Shown piece after piece: positions 17,418 through 25,601 of a DNA stretch of 64,000 bases. A program made the position numbers and the translations under genes. The notes beneath the pieces are model-generated. The model saw only the letters and a program-made list of their open reading frames with translations. It ran no database searches and was not told the DNA's origin. Source of the stretch: Rhodopirellula sp. (GTDB taxonomy: Bacteria > Planctomycetota > Planctomycetia > Pirellulales > Thermoguttaceae). The DNA is taken from NCBI GenBank assembly GCA_012728855.1, contig JAAYEH010000714.1, forward strand, positions 1 through 64,000. Direction: 5' to 3'. Every line of letters starts with the position of its first letter. Positions within the stretch are counted from its first letter, which is position 1.

Positions 17418-20400
17418 TCAGGAGACCACTTGCGGCGAGTCGTTTGGCCTCTTCAGAGTGGGCTCATCCAGTTCGGAGCGGCTCATCCAGAGCACGACAG
17501 GCGAAGCGACGAAGATCGAACTGAAAGTGCCGACGATTACGCCGACGAGCAGCACGAACGAGAATCCGTGAATCGTATTGCCGCCGCCGACATAGAGGAT
17601 CACGAGCACGATCATCGTGGTCAACCCGGTCAGGATCGTACGGCTGAGGGTCTGATTGACGCTGTCGTTGACCATCTGCATAGTCAGACGCGGTGATTTC
17701 CCACGGACCTCGCGAATACGGTCGAATACGACGATGGTGTCGTTGAGCGAGTAACCGATGACCGTCAGGAATGCCGCCAGTTCCGACAGACCGATCTTGA
17801 ACGGATTGATCAGCAGAAACCCGAAAAAGGGGGCAAGGTAAAGGCTCAATGCAAGACAGCCCAACGTGATCAAGACGTCATGCACCAGCGCGATCACCGC
17901 GGCCAAACCGTACACGATGCGCTGGAACCGCACCCAGATGTAGACGATGATGCAGAGGAGGCTCGCTAGCAAGGCGTAAATGGCTTGCACGCGCGTGCTG
18001 CCGGCTACCTTGCCGCCGATGGTGCTCGCCGAGGGGAAAAACGGTGTCTTGTCTAACTCCCCCTTGACCGCGGAAACGATCTGCTCGGCCTTCTCGGGCG
18101 GCGCTTGAATGCGAACCGTCCAATCGAGATAGGCGGCCGTGTCTCCCTCCTCGAATCCCTCACGATCCAGGTCGAACTCGCTCGTCGGTGGGACGATCTT
18201 TTGAAATAGCTCGCTCAGTGTGTCGTAGTCGATCCGGTGGGAGAACTCGAGCTTCGCCGCCGTGCCGCCCGCAAAACGATCTACGGCTTTCGGGACCGCC
18301 GCGGCAGCTTCCGTCTTCGGCGCCGTTTCGCTCGGCGTCTTCTCAACCGGAACCGAAGGCTTCTCTGCCGGCATCGTTTCTGCCGGCGTGGCCGGAGCTT
18401 TAGCCGCAGATTCCTTAACCACCGGTTTTTCGGCCGGTGGTTTTTCAGCGGCTGGTTTTTCAGCGGCTGGTTTTTCTACCGCCGGCTTTTCCGCTGCCGG
18501 TTTCGCGGCTGTCGGCTTTTCAGCATCCGCTTTCTCGGACGACGGTTGCGACGGCTCGGCGGCTTTGCCTAGCGCGGTGGATGACAGAAGCCCTGAGACT
18601 GCCGTCGGGACGGCGCCGCGGAAAAGACCACTCTGGGTGTCAGGCTCCGGCGTTGTCGGTTTCGCCTCAGGTGGCGAGCCGGGCACGTTGCCTTCCACCT
18701 TGCCCGGGGCGATCTGCTTGATCTCAGAATTCTTTATCGTGTTGGTGGAGAGCTTGTCGCCAAACACCTCTTGAACGCGAGTCTTAACCTCTTCAAGGTA
18801 CTGCTCTGCCTTTGTGTCAGGGGGGCTCGATGTGTTGATGATGAAACGCCGCTCCCTTGGCTCGCCCGCGACCTGCACGTCTACCACAACGAGGTCGGGC
18901 AGATCCTTCAAACTCGTTCGAACCTCGCCGATCGGCTGCGATTCATTGAAAACTACCTCCACGGAAACGCCGCCAGTGAAGTCGATATCCAGCAATCCTT
19001 GCCCTCTCGCGAACACGGCTGCCATACCGACGACGATGAGCAGGACAGAGCCAGTAGCGGCGATCCGCCACTTCCCGATGAAGTCGATGTTGGTGCGCGT
19101 GAGCATCCGCATCATCCGCAGTTTCGTAATCCAACGCCGCCGCTCGGCGATATCGAATACGGTCCTGGCGCAGTAGATGCCCGTGAACATGCTCAGGACA
19201 ATTCCCAGCCAGAGGGTGACCGCAAAGCCTTTGATCTGATCGGTGCCGATAACGTAAAGGATGGTTGCGGTAATCAAAGTGGTCAGGTTCGAGTCGATGA
19301 TCGCGCTCATCGCTTTGCTGAACCCGTTGCGAATTGCCATGCGCAAGGTTGCGGCGCGGTCCAACTCCTCCCGCATACGTTCAAAGATGAGCACGTTGGC
19401 GTCGACTGCCATACCGAGCGTGAGCGCCAAACCGGCAAGTCCAGGGAGGGAAAAAGGGGCCTTGATCGTGATCATGATGGCCACGAGCATAATCATGTTC
19501 ATGAGCACTGCGGCGCTTGCCACCAAGCCCGCGAACCGATAGTAGACCGTCATGAAGATCACGACCACCGCCAGCGACAAGGCAATAGCGATTGACCCGC
19601 GCCGGATCGTGTCGCGGCCGAGGGTGGGACCGGTGGCCAACTGGCTGATCGGTTCTTTGCTCAACGCCGCCGGCAGGCTGCCGGCATTGAGCACGTCCAC
19701 CAGATCTTGCACTTCCTGCTTGGTGAATTCGCCGGTAATCTCTCCCTGCTGGGAGATGGTGCTCTGAATGGAGGGGGCCGAGTAGAGGTAGCCGTCGAGG
19801 ACAATTCCCAGCTTTCGCGTGAATTCCTGGACCTCGTCGGGCAGGTTGTTGCTCGTCAGGCCGCTGAACAGCCGCCCGCCCGCGGCGTTAAAAAAGAACC
19901 GCACGCAAGGACGGCCGCGCTGATCGACGTCGGATACCGCGCGGGTGAGATAACCGCCGGTCACATCGAAGTCGTCTTTGACGACGAGGATTTCTAGGAA
20001 CTCATCGCCGCGTCGCTCGCGCGTTCGCGTGGCGATCTCGTTGTAGGTGGCGAAACTATTCTCTTCTCCCTTGGTGACGGGAACCCACCAGGCGAGCAGT
20101 TTGCCGTCTCCACTAAGGAGTTTCTGGCTATCCTCGGCCAGGGCGCGCTCGATCAATGCCTTGTGGTCGCGCTGGTTGGCCAGAATGCGGAATTCCAACG
20201 TGCCAACGCTGCTAATAATCCGCTTCATCCGCTCGACTTCGGCTTCGTCGGCTTCCGGGATGATGATTTCAATCTGTTTGGGGCCGTACTCGCGAATCGT
20301 CACCTCTTTCACACCGCCCGGGTTGACGCGGCGGGCCACGGCGGCAATCAGTTTGTCCATATCGACCGCGCCGCCTGCCGTGGCGGCGTCCGGGACTTCT

Positions 20401-20654
20401 TCCTCCGCCGGGCCGGTCACCTTCACATCCTCATCGACCTCGTAGACGAGGATCACGCCGCCGCGGAGATCGATTCCCAACTTCGGTGGCCAGCCGCTCC
20501 AAGTGATGGCGATTCCGGCGAACAGGCAGAAGAGTACCACGCCGATGCGGGTGGCATACTCGGGCATCCGCCATCGCCGAGCCAGCCACGTGCCCAGAAC
20601 CACCGGGAGGATGAGAATTGCCAAAACGATCAGCAGATTGGCGTACCAAGGCAT
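17418..20654 (-). CDS. secDF: Fused protein-export protein SecD-SecF
   Basis: This is a proton-driven accessory of the Sec translocon, which helps pull proteins across the inner membrane. The 1,078-residue fusion has a SecD half (about 1-510) with GIDLRGGV and the helical block GLALTLGMAVDANVLIFERMRE. The SecF half starts near 517 (FDFxG-type LDIDFTGG) and ends in SLNDTIVVFDRIRE and SNQTLSRTILTGLTT-like segments. Unusually, the periplasmic loop of the SecF half carries an extra low-complexity stretch of about 125 residues (roughly 670-800). It is built of Lys-Pro-Ala-Glu repeats (PAAEKPA). It follows yajC by 19 bases, the classic yajC-secDF arrangement. Confidence 0.96.
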   Translation of the reverse strand: MPWYANLLIVLAILILPVVLGTWLARRWRMPEYATRIGVVLFCLFAGIAITWSGWPPKLGIDLRGGVILVYEVDEDVKVTGPAEEEVPDAATAGGAVDMDKLIAAVARRVNPGGVKEVTIREYGPKQIEIIIPEADEAEVERMKRIISSVGTLEFRILANQRDHKALIERALAEDSQKLLSGDGKLLAWWVPVTKGEENSFATYNEIATRTRERRGDEFLEILVVKDDFDVTGGYLTRAVSDVDQRGRPCVRFFFNAAGGRLFSGLTSNNLPDEVQEFTRKLGIVLDGYLYSAPSIQSTISQQGEITGEFTKQEVQDLVDVLNAGSLPAALSKEPISQLATGPTLGRDTIRRGSIAIALSLAVVVIFMTVYYRFAGLVASAAVLMNMIMLVAIMITIKAPFSLPGLAGLALTLGMAVDANVLIFERMREELDRAATLRMAIRNGFSKAMSAIIDSNLTTLITATILYVIGTDQIKGFAVTLWLGIVLSMFTGIYCARTVFDIAERRRWITKLRMMRMLTRTNIDFIGKWRIAATGSVLLIVVGMAAVFARGQGLLDIDFTGGVSVEVVFNESQPIGEVRTSLKDLPDLVVVDVQVAGEPRERRFIINTSSPPDTKAEQYLEEVKTRVQEVFGDKLSTNTIKNSEIKQIAPGKVEGNVPGSPPEAKPTTPEPDTQSGLFRGAVPTAVSGLLSSTALGKAAEPSQPSSEKADAEKPTAAKPAAEKPAVEKPAAEKPAAEKPPAEKPVVKESAAKAPATPAETMPAEKPSVPVEKTPSETAPKTEAAAAVPKAVDRFAGGTAAKLEFSHRIDYDTLSELFQKIVPPTSEFDLDREGFEEGDTAAYLDWTVRIQAPPEKAEQIVSAVKGELDKTPFFPSASTIGGKVAGSTRVQAIYALLASLLCIIVYIWVRFQRIVYGLAAVIALVHDVLITLGCLALSLYLAPFFGFLLINPFKIGLSELAAFLTVIGYSLNDTIVVFDRIREVRGKSPRLTMQMVNDSVNQTLSRTILTGLTTMIVLVILYVGGGNTIHGFSFVLLVGVIVGTFSSIFVASPVVLWMSRSELDEPTLKRPNDSPQVVS

Positions 20655-20673
20655 GGATTCACGTTCCTACGTC

Positions 20674-21033
20674 TTACTTGGACGGTGACGATTCCGACGT
20701 GTCGTCTCCCAACACGCGGGCGATGGAGCCCATCGTCACTCGTAGCTTTGTGTTTGTGGCTTCGTCCACCTTGACGGTCACTTCGTCCGCCTCGCGATGG
20801 ACATTGGTTACAACCCCGTAAATGCCCCCTGTGGTGATCACGCGGTCATTCTTCTTCACCGCTTGCAGCATTTGCAGCCGCCGCGCCTGTTCCTGCCGTT
20901 GGGGACGGATCAAGAGGAACCAGAAGACGAAGATGATCGGCAGCCAGAGAGTCATGATCCCCCAGATGCCGCCAAAAGGCCCCCCGCCATCCTGCGCCAG
21001 CAGAAACAGTGCCTTGGCCGGAGCAAAGTTCAC
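20674..21033 (-). CDS. yajC: Sec translocon accessory protein YajC
   Basis: This 119-residue protein has one transmembrane helix (about 25-43, IMTLWLPIIFVFWFLLIRPQ). It is followed by the typical RPQRQEQARRLQMLQ and a KKNDRVITTGGIYGVVTNV beta domain. YajC associates with SecDF at the inner membrane. It lies between tgt and secDF, a gene order conserved in many bacteria. The acidic C-terminal tail ends 19 bases before secDF. Confidence 0.96.
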   Translation of the reverse strand: MNFAPAKALFLLAQDGGGPFGGIWGIMTLWLPIIFVFWFLLIRPQRQEQARRLQMLQAVKKNDRVITTGGIYGVVTNVHREADEVTVKVDEATNTKLRVTMGSIARVLGDDTSESSPSK

Positions 21034-21367
21034 GACAACTCCCCTTGTAGTTCAGTGGGGCAAGATAGGGATGCTACCGGCGCCGATGCCGCCAGCCGAA
21101 GGACAACGCCAAACATAGCCCGTTATCATAAAATCTTGCGGAGTAAGGGACAAGGGCATCCTGAGCAGGTTCCGCTCGGAGGGCGGAACCATGCTGAGGT
21201 TCGCCACCAACAATCCCGCTGCCTCTGAGCATCTGGTAGATCCCGCTTGCCGAGCGGGATCTGTGGGGTGAGCAGCCGCTCAACAAGCGGGATTTGCCCG
21301 AGGGAATGTTGGTTCTCGGATGAGGTTCGCCATCGGCTGAAGCCAGACCCCGCTCGGCAAGCGGGAT
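21034..21367. other. Gap inside the tgt-yajC operon
   Basis: This 334-base gap holds no gene. Its left part probably contains the yajC ribosome site and possibly a promoter. Its right part is the family-B twin hairpin at 21237-21376. Because the gap contains strong hairpins, tgt and yajC may be transcriptionally uncoupled here. Confidence 0.5.
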
Positions 21368-21376
21368 CTACGGGGC
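21237..21376. repeat. Family-B twin hairpin, copy 1
   Basis: A first hairpin, GATCCCGCT/AGCGGGATC (21239-21261), is followed by CTGTGGGG. About 90 bases later the inverted unit CCGCTCGGCAAGCGG-ATCTAC appears (around 21350-21371). The two ends are therefore also inverted copies of each other. The right unit overlaps the last codon of tgt. Copies 2 and 3 are at 42601-42712 and 46562-46640. Confidence 0.85.
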
Positions 21377-22486
21377 CTCCCAGGCAAGAAGTCGGGCCGC
21401 TCGATACTCTCCAAAGCAATCGTTCGAAATGGCCTCACGCGCTCCCGCGAGTAGTCGCTGGTAGTAGGTCAAGTTGTGGATGGAAAGGAGAATGGGGCCG
21501 AGCATTTCCCTGGCCATGAACAGGTGCCGGATGTATCCGCGGCTCCTTCGGCATGCCACACAGGGGCAGCCCTCCTCGATCGGCCGCTCATCGCGCTCGT
21601 ACTGCAGATTTCGCAAACGCAAGCTCCCCCGATCCGTGAAAGCCATCGCATTGCGACCATTGCGGGTGGGCATCACGCAATCGAAAAGATCGACGCCGCG
21701 GTGAATCGCCTCCAATAAATCGACGGGGCGACCGACACCCATGAGGTACCGCGGTCGATCTTCAGGCATCGCCGGCACCGTTGCTTCCAAGGTGTGGTAC
21801 ATCTCGTCGGGAGATTCCCCTACGCTAAGACCTCCGATGGCATAACCGGGGAAGTCCAACTCGGCCAACCGCTCCGCGCACCAGATTCGCGCGCCGGGAT
21901 CGAGCCCGCCCTGGACGATGGCGAAGACCGCCTGGTTATCGCGACGCGAGGCGTCCCGGCAGCGTTGCGCCCAGCGGACGGTCCGCTCGGTGGCGTCGCG
22001 AACGACAGCGGGTTCGTTCGGCAGGCCCACCACATGGTCCAGCACCATGGCCACGTCGCTGCCGAGAGCCTCTTGGATGCGGATGGCGTGCTCCGGAGAA
22101 AGCTCCAGCAGTCGCCCGTCGATATGGGAACGGAAGACGGCGCCCTCTTCGGTGACCTTGGTCATCCGTGCGAGGCTGAAAAGCTGGAAACCGCCGCTAT
22201 CGGTCAAGATCGGACCGTCCCAGCCCATCAAGCGATGCAGCCCGCCGAGCGCCTCTACAACCTGCTCGCCGGGGCGAAGCGCAAGATGGTAGGTATTGCC
22301 GAGGAGCATCTGCGCTCCGGTCGCCCGAACCTGTTCGATCTCGACACCCTTCACCGTGCCTGCCGTGCCCACCGGCATGAAAGCCGGCAGAGCCACGCAG
22401 CCATGAAGCGTATGCAGGGTGCCGCGGCGGGCTGCCGACCCGAGGCCGGTGTGATGCAATTCGAATCGGACGGGATCAGTCGCCAC
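21368..22486 (-). CDS. tgt: tRNA-guanine (queuine/preQ1) transglycosylase
   Basis: This enzyme exchanges the wobble guanine of GUN anticodons for preQ1 in queuosine synthesis. The 372-residue protein has the active-site LTDSGGFQLFSL, GGLSVGE and the second Asp region DCVMPTRNGRNA. The zinc motif is CPCVAC followed by a His (IRHLF). The start overlaps the end of the upstream TPR gene by 11 bases, implying translational coupling. The stop codon TAG is formed by the ATCTAC end of a family-B hairpin. Confidence 0.96.
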   Translation of the reverse strand: MATDPVRFELHHTGLGSAARRGTLHTLHGCVALPAFMPVGTAGTVKGVEIEQVRATGAQMLLGNTYHLALRPGEQVVEALGGLHRLMGWDGPILTDSGGFQLFSLARMTKVTEEGAVFRSHIDGRLLELSPEHAIRIQEALGSDVAMVLDHVVGLPNEPAVVRDATERTVRWAQRCRDASRRDNQAVFAIVQGGLDPGARIWCAERLAELDFPGYAIGGLSVGESPDEMYHTLEATVPAMPEDRPRYLMGVGRPVDLLEAIHRGVDLFDCVMPTRNGRNAMAFTDRGSLRLRNLQYERDERPIEEGCPCVACRRSRGYIRHLFMAREMLGPILLSIHNLTYYQRLLAGAREAISNDCFGEYRAARLLAWEAP

Positions 22487-23798
22487 GAAGTTTCAGACCG
22501 TGAATCGTGAGCTTTTCCCGGACCTCGTTGAGGCTCGTCACACCGAAATTCTTGCACTCCAGCAACTCGTCGCCGGTGCGGCGAATCAGTTCACCGATCG
22601 TACCGATCCCCAGCCGAATCATGCACTTGCGGGCGCGAACCGAGAGGTTAAGGTCGGCGATCGGGCGGTTGAGCAGAGCTTGTTCGTCGGCGGAGAGCGC
22701 CTCGGGCTCGAAGATGTCGATGGTGTGTTTCTCGGGGGCGAACTGGCCCAGTCTCAGCCCCTTGGAAGACAACATCTCCTTGATTTCGATAAGGCTCGTT
22801 TCTCCGAAATTCTTACTGCCGAGCAGTTCCTGTTCGGTGCAGCGGCAGAGGTCGCCCAGCGTCATGATGCCCATCTTTTGCAGGCAATTGCGGCTGCGAA
22901 CCGAGAGTTCGAAATCAGTGACCGGGATGCTGAGAACTTGGCTCATGCGGTCCCGCTTCTTCTGCGCATCCTCGTCGTAATACATGTCGCTGGACGCCTG
23001 CGCGTCCTTGATGAATAGGGCTGCCCGGGGATGCGCCGGATAGCTGTCCAGCACGCGCTGATAGCACTGCAGCGCGCGATCGTACTGTTCGCGATCCTCG
23101 TACATCAATCCCAGGTTCAGCAGCGCCCCCAGGTGCGGTGGAAACTGCGATGCCGATCGCCGGTAGAGATCCAATGCCTGCTCGTCGTTGCCTCGCCGAT
23201 CGTTCTCCAAGGCCAGGCCGAACAGCGCGCCCGGATGACTGCGGTCCGTCTCGACCGCGCGCTCGAACAAGGCCACGACCTCGCCGGGATTCCCGCCGAT
23301 CGCTGCCACGGTCGCGCCGCGTTGATAGAGGTATTCTGCCGTCTGTTCGATGGCGCCGGATAAATCGTCGAGTACGGCCAACGCTTCCTGGGCTCGAGCG
23401 GCGTAGCGAAGCGCCTCAGCACGCGCCAAGGCGCAATCGTCCCGGTTGTAACCGGCTTGTTTCGCCGCTTCGTAGCTCTCCAAGGCGGCGTCGTATTGTT
23501 CGAGGGCGAAATGGGACTTTCCCAAATAGAAATGCGCCAAAGCCCCGCCGTCACCGGTCTTGAGGATATCGATTGCTCGTCGATACCTCCCTAAAAGGTA
23601 AAGACATACACCCAGCCGCACATTCGATGCTGGGCTGCGGTCATCCTTCGCATCGAGTTCGGCGACCGCGTCGCGGAGCGTGCGGAATTGCGACATGTCG
23701 CTCGCGATCGCATCGGCGAGCTGTTGCACCTCGTGCGGGCCAAAGCTACCGTTGAAAAGAACCATCTGCTTGATGTCCAGCGCCAGCGTCTGCGGCAT
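22476..23798 (-). CDS. TPR protein with two RNA polymerase alpha-CTD-like domains
   Basis: The 440-residue protein is predicted to be cytoplasmic. TPR-like helical pairs occupy about 60-265 (for example LGKSHFALEQYDAALESYE and LLNLGLMYEDREQYDRALQCYQ). Two copies of the helix-hairpin-helix fold of the RNA polymerase alpha C-terminal domain follow, at about 290-352 (ELSVRSRNCLQKMGIMTLGDL) and 376-438 (LSVRARKCMIRLGIGTIGEL). The Arg matching E. coli alpha Arg265 is kept in both. The Asn268 equivalent is kept only in the first. No other polymerase part is present. A role in transcription or nucleic-acid binding is inferred. ATG 23798 follows GGAGGAGAG. It overlaps tgt and heads the tgt-yajC-secDF cluster. 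Confidence 0.85.
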   Translation of the reverse strand: MPQTLALDIKQMVLFNGSFGPHEVQQLADAIASDMSQFRTLRDAVAELDAKDDRSPASNVRLGVCLYLLGRYRRAIDILKTGDGGALAHFYLGKSHFALEQYDAALESYEAAKQAGYNRDDCALARAEALRYAARAQEALAVLDDLSGAIEQTAEYLYQRGATVAAIGGNPGEVVALFERAVETDRSHPGALFGLALENDRRGNDEQALDLYRRSASQFPPHLGALLNLGLMYEDREQYDRALQCYQRVLDSYPAHPRAALFIKDAQASSDMYYDEDAQKKRDRMSQVLSIPVTDFELSVRSRNCLQKMGIMTLGDLCRCTEQELLGSKNFGETSLIEIKEMLSSKGLRLGQFAPEKHTIDIFEPEALSADEQALLNRPIADLNLSVRARKCMIRLGIGTIGELIRRTGDELLECKNFGVTSLNEVREKLTIHGLKLRGD

Positions 23799-23844
23799 TG
23801 CGGAACTCTCCTCCCCGTCGTCACGTACCCGTAGCAAGTCAAAG

Positions 23845-23917
23845 AGCCAGCGAAGGGAGTTGAACCCTTAACCCCAGCATTACGAATGCTGTGCTCTGCC
23901 GATTGAGCTACGCTGGC
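23845..23917 (-). tRNA. tRNA-Thr (CGT anticodon)
   Basis: A 73-nt cloverleaf on the minus strand. The acceptor GCCAGCG pairs with CGCTGGC, the D-arm is GCTC..GAGC, and the anticodon stem CAGCA/TGCTG holds the loop TTCGTAA. The T-arm contains GGTTCAACT. Anticodon CGT reads ACG. CCA is not encoded. It lies just upstream of the TPR/alpha-CTD gene on the same strand. Confidence 0.95.
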
Positions 23918-24121
23918 AACCTCGAACCATACCCGCTACGGTGGGCAACCGAATCTCGTAAGACTAAGAAATCAGGTTGATTCCGTCAAGGGGTACCCCG
24001 GCGGGAGCATGGCCAAATGCTGCCTTAGCCAGGTTTCTTGGAACCACAGCCTTTCCGGTGAATAACCTGCGTCAGGATCGGCGAAACAATAGGTGCCGCA
24101 CTTGCCGGGGGCAGCGATTCC

Positions 24122-24454
24122 TTAGGCCGCCCTGCGATGCATGGAGAATCGGCCGCTCCGACGTTGAGCATCGTGGAGGAACTGCCGAATTACCTCCTCT
24201 CTAGCGGGGGCGGCAATCCATGCGGCCACCTCGCGAGGCAGTGCTTCCTCGCGAATGACCTGCGCCGCGTGGACGGGTACGATCGCGGCCAACCTCGCTC
24301 GATAGTAGCCCATCGCTTCGGCGAGGCTCATGGCGTCGAGTTGGCGGACGGTACGTTCCAAAATGGACTTTCGACAGCGCGACGCGATTTCCAGTACGAG
24401 GCTTTCGACTCGCCGGTCTTCCAGTTGCCAACGCATCCATGCCATCCAGCTCAT
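24122..24454 (-). CDS. Small hypothetical protein
   Basis: This 110-residue protein is of unknown family. It is mostly helical and rich in Arg, Ala and Glu, with the stretch AMSLAEAMGYYRARLAAIV and no signal peptide or membrane segment. I call it real because a very good ribosome site (CGGAGGAGAGC) lies directly before the ATG at 24454. The composition is also protein-like rather than a shadow of another gene. It sits between tRNA-Thr and tRNA-Cys. No function can be given. Confidence 0.6.
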   Translation of the reverse strand: MSWMAWMRWQLEDRRVESLVLEIASRCRKSILERTVRQLDAMSLAEAMGYYRARLAAIVPVHAAQVIREEALPREVAAWIAAPAREEVIRQFLHDAQRRSGRFSMHRRAA

Positions 24455-24771
24455 GCTCTCCTCCGAACGAGCGTAGTGAGGCCCTCAGGAAAACGGTGCG
24501 TCTTGCATTCGGGCACGATCCCTCGCTGTCCTGGAATCGAATCGCAGGGCAACGATCCTTCAAATCATTCGCCGCTGCCGTCGGAACCATCCTTACCGAT
24601 ACTGATTTTCACCCCGTTTAGAGCTATACTGATGGCACTGGTGTCGAAAAGAAAGGGGTTGGAAGCTGAATTGACCCCCTCGATGAGGTGGCGACATCCG
24701 GCAGGGTTGCATCGAGAACCCCTATTGACCGAACCCTCCGTATTTTCTAACCTCTTGATAAGCACTGGTAA
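24455..24771. other. Intergenic region upstream of tRNA-Cys
   Basis: No gene is visible in this 317-base gap between divergent units. It must contain the promoter of the small 24454 gene (leftward) and of tRNA-Cys (rightward). Confidence 0.5.
24725..24753 (+). promoter_or_regulatory. Candidate promoter of tRNA-Cys
   Basis: TTGACC (24725-24730) is followed after 17 bases by TAACCT (24748-24753), about 19 bases before the mature tRNA end. The -10 match is only partial. Position and spacing are right. Confidence 0.4.
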
Positions 24772-24844
24772 GGCGCCGTAGCCAAATGGATAAGGCAGCG
24801 GATTGCAAATCCGCGATTTATCGGTTCGACTCCGATCGGCGCCT
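24772..24844 (+). tRNA. tRNA-Cys (GCA anticodon)
   Basis: A 73-nt cloverleaf. The acceptor GGCGCCG pairs with CGGCGCC, the anticodon stem GCGGA/TCCGC holds the loop TTGCAAA, and the T-arm contains GGTTCGACTCC. Anticodon GCA reads TGC/TGT. CCA is not encoded. A strong hairpin terminator follows 6 bases later. Confidence 0.95.
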
Positions 24845-24850
24845 CTTTTT

Positions 24851-24890
24851 AAGCCGTTTCGCCGGAATCACTTGCGAAGCGGCTTTCTTC
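24851..24890 (+). terminator. Rho-independent terminator of tRNA-Cys
   Basis: A 12-bp stem (24851-24862 with 24874-24885, one G-T pair) with an 11-nt loop is followed by TTCTTC. It stands directly behind the tRNA gene. Confidence 0.75.
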
Positions 24891-24964
24891 ATTAATGCCG
24901 GGTGGAACCGAGCGGGTGCGGCCTTGCTCTGAATTAAGCCCACTTTTTGAAGTGCCCGCGTCCG

Positions 24965-25342
24965 TCAGCGGCCGCTCCAAAGCCAGAATAGGTAATCATC
25001 GATCAGTTGGCGGTTGGGATCGTCCTCTTGCATACCCATCTCGGCAATCGGCAGTTCGACCATGCGATCACCAAAATCAACCTTGCAGAATAGGCCGTAT
25101 TGTCTGCGTTTCGCGTTGTCGGAGAGGCCGATCACGGTGACGTAGCGCACGACCTGCTTGACGGGCGGGGCGGTCTCGGCGTAGAGAGCCTGGAAGGGGA
25201 AGGACAACTTGCCAAACAAGTACTCATGGTACTGCGCGAGCGTTTCCTTGCTCACGCTCGGCAAAGGCGCATGGGCTGGAAGTCCGAATACCGCGCGGAT
25301 TCGGTTCTCTTCGATGTCGAGTGGATTACCGGGTTCGGGCAT
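24965..25342 (-). CDS. Small protein resembling CcbP-type calcium-binding proteins
   Basis: The protein has about 125 residues when started at the ATG at 25342, although no good ribosome site is visible and an upstream non-ATG start is possible. The central stretch (YHEYLFGKLSFPFQALYAE), then a beta strand pair and an acidic end (VELPIAEMGMQEDDPNRQLIDDY), recall the SFPF..A motif of cyanobacterial CcbP calcium-binding proteins. That resemblance is from memory and modest. No signal peptide is seen. It is separated from its neighbours by a tRNA terminator and a family-C hairpin. Confidence 0.6.
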   Translation of the reverse strand: MPEPGNPLDIEENRIRAVFGLPAHAPLPSVSKETLAQYHEYLFGKLSFPFQALYAETAPPVKQVVRYVTVIGLSDNAKRRQYGLFCKVDFGDRMVELPIAEMGMQEDDPNRQLIDDYLFWLWSGR

Positions 25343-25455
25343 TATGGTTCTCGGCAGGTCACTCCTGGCAATGAAAGCATCGCTTCTTCCAGTATACCTG
25401 TCCGTTGCAGAGAAAGCCCGCCAAATTCCTCGCCGGTTCACTCCGCCGCCGGTTG

Positions 25456-25557
25456 AGAGGCCCTGACAAAACGGGGACAGGTACCTCGCCAGGGCACCGA
25501 TTGTGCTTGCCTTGCGAATGTCTGGTTCGGAGCCAGTCCCCGTTTTGTCAGGCCTCT
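25456..25557. repeat. Family-C intergenic element, copy 1
   Basis: Outer arms (GACAAAACGGGGA and TCCCCGTTTTGTC) enclose the conserved inner words GGGGACAGGTAC on the left and GGAGCCAGTCCCC on the right. Copies at 39816-39913 and 50917-51000 share these inner words but have different outer arms and centres. Confidence 0.9.
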
Positions 25558-25601
25558 AATGCTTTGGCAAGTCGAGAGTTGTTGATCTCGGACGAGCATG
25601 C

